Of a stretch of 64,000 nucleotides of DNA, positions 63,069 to 64,000 are shown in pieces. The DNA is taken from contig CAVYON010000045.1 in assembly GCA_963770035.1 (NCBI GenBank), positions 186,001 to 250,000 on the forward strand, read 5' to 3'. The position numbers and the translations under genes are program-made. Source of the DNA: Roseiarcus sp963770035 (GTDB lineage: Bacteria; Pseudomonadota; Alphaproteobacteria; Rhizobiales; Beijerinckiaceae). The first letter of the stretch is position 1, and each line of letters opens with the position of its first letter. Under the pieces are notes generated by a model. It was not told where the DNA came from, made no database searches, and saw nothing but the letters and a program-made list of their open reading frames with translations.

Positions 63069-64000
63069 ATGCCTGAAGCGAAGAAACCGAACATCCTCAT
63101 TCTCTGGGGCGACGACATCGGCTGGTGGAACATCAGCTACAACAGCCGCGGCCAGATGGGCTATCGCACTCCCAACATCGACCGCATCGCGAATGAGGGC
63201 GTGGCCTTCACCGACTATTACGGCCAGCAGAGCTGCACAGCCGGCCGCGCGGCCTTCATCACCGGCCAGAACCCGATCCGCACCGGCCTCACCAAAGTCG
63301 GCATGCCCGGCGCAGACGTGGGACTGAGCGCCGAAGACCCCACCATCGCCGAACTCTTGAAGCCGCTCGGCTACAAGACCGGCCAGTTCGGCAAGAACCA
63401 CCTCGGCGACAAGGACAAGTACCTGCCGACGGTGCACGGTTTCGACGAGTTCTTCGGCAACCTTTATCATCTCAATGCCGAAGAGGAGCCGGAGGACCCG
63501 GACTATCCGACCGATCCCGAGTTCAAGAAGCACTTCGGGCCGCGCGGCGTGCTGCACTGCAAGGCCGACGGCAAGGGCGGACAGACGATCGTGGACACCG
63601 GGCCCTTGACCAAGAAGCGGATGGAGACGATCGACGACGAGGTGACCGAGCGGGCGCTCAAATTCATCGACGAGGCGCACGCGGCCGACCAGCCGTTCTT
63701 CCTCTGGTACAATACGACGGCCATGCACTTCCGCACCCACCCCGCCGCCAAGCACAAGGGCAAGAGCAACGGCCAGGGCGACTACAACGACGTGATGGTC
63801 GCGCACGACGAACACATCGGCCAGATGCTCGCCAAGCTCGACGAACTCGGCATCGCCGACGACACCATCGTCATGTATTCGACCGACAACGGCCCCCACT
63901 ACAATTCGTGGCCGGACGCCGGCATCACGCCGTTCCGCTCCGAGAAGAACACCAATTGGGAAGGCGGCTGGCGGGTGCCCGCCTTCGTGCGCTGGCCAGG
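63069..64000 (+). CDS. Sulfatase (type I, formylglycine-dependent), truncated by the window end
   Basis: 310 residues visible. The start MPEAKKPNILILWGDD (ATG 63069, AGGAGAGGG site upstream) carries the metal-ligand Asp pair; Cys56 in CTAGR (56-60) is the CxAxR formylglycine site; further landmarks are GKNHLGDKDKYLPT, FLWYNTTAMHF and VMYSTDNGPHYNSWPDAG with the second metal ligands. Hydrolyses a sulfate ester (arylsulfatase class). No signal peptide. No maturase (FGE or anSME) gene is in view. The remaining 3' part lies beyond 64000. Confidence 0.88.
   Translation, partial: MPEAKKPNILILWGDDIGWWNISYNSRGQMGYRTPNIDRIANEGVAFTDYYGQQSCTAGRAAFITGQNPIRTGLTKVGMPGADVGLSAEDPTIAELLKPLGYKTGQFGKNHLGDKDKYLPTVHGFDEFFGNLYHLNAEEEPEDPDYPTDPEFKKHFGPRGVLHCKADGKGGQTIVDTGPLTKKRMETIDDEVTERALKFIDEAHAADQPFFLWYNTTAMHFRTHPAAKHKGKSNGQGDYNDVMVAHDEHIGQMLAKLDELGIADDTIVMYSTDNGPHYNSWPDAGITPFRSEKNTNWEGGWRVPAFVRWP

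Noticed and set aside
1..64000. tRNA, rRNA, CRISPR array, replication origin or phage integrase
   Set aside because: I looked for T-loop-like motifs, regular direct repeats with spacers and integrase motifs and found none I could support by eye.

Overview
The window is high-GC DNA from a Gram-negative bacterium. Gene content (PEP-CTERM protein, bacteroidetes-unlike transglutaminase-like cysteine peptidase, DUF3141/Pta/acetate kinase block, single bifunctional Rsh, TTG/GTG starts, alphaproteobacterial-type regulators) suggests an alphaproteobacterium of the Hyphomicrobiales, possibly near Methylocystaceae/Beijerinckiaceae. That placement is inference; no rRNA or tRNA gene was seen.

Layout. 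0.1-8.5 kb is a signalling locus: two divergent, paralogous six-TM histidine kinases, a REC-REC-GGDEF-EAL protein, a CheY-like regulator and an alpha-oxoamine synthase (the CqsA/LqsA/SPT fold), closed by a LysR regulator. 8.6-11.6 kb is a LysR-CitMHS-AtuA operon. 12.1-21.9 kb is a type I restriction-modification island: hsdM, an hsdS split by a 1316-bp IS4-family element with a 9-bp target duplication, an embedded opposite-strand pair (unknown small protein plus ImmA/IrrE peptidase), an antitoxin-like HTH protein and hsdR. It abuts the C-terminal remnant of a 3-hydroxybutyrate oligomer hydrolase. 22.9-29.2 kb is a LacI-regulated sugar ABC importer with an ADP-ribosylglycohydrolase-family protein and no ATPase gene, bracketed by direct repeats.

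30-32.3 kb holds an MntR-like repressor, a strong dyad operator and a divergent Nramp-like (NRMT-like) metal transporter. 32.3-40.8 kb holds an acetyltransferase, an Orn/Lys/Arg decarboxylase, a MaoC-Pta fusion, acetate kinase and a DUF3141 PhaC-like protein: a probable low-oxygen/acetyl-phosphate block. 41.7-44.5 kb has Kup and a transglutaminase-like peptidase. 44.5-48.3 kb encodes a sodium-pumping acyl-CoA (methylmalonyl-CoA-type) decarboxylase, divergent from GTP-PEP carboxykinase at 49.0-50.9 kb. Then MgtC, gamma-glutamylcyclotransferase and Rsh, a DUF347 membrane protein, PepSY plus a QseBC-like two-component system, palindromic repeats, a PEP-CTERM protein, two small membrane proteins and the start of a sulfatase.

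Frameshifts are strongly clustered (2.2-5.8, 13.7-14.1 and 44.8-49.5 kb) and hit conserved housekeeping genes, often at short homopolymers. Many are therefore probably assembly errors rather than real gene decay, and those genes are marked as frameshifted, not necessarily dead.
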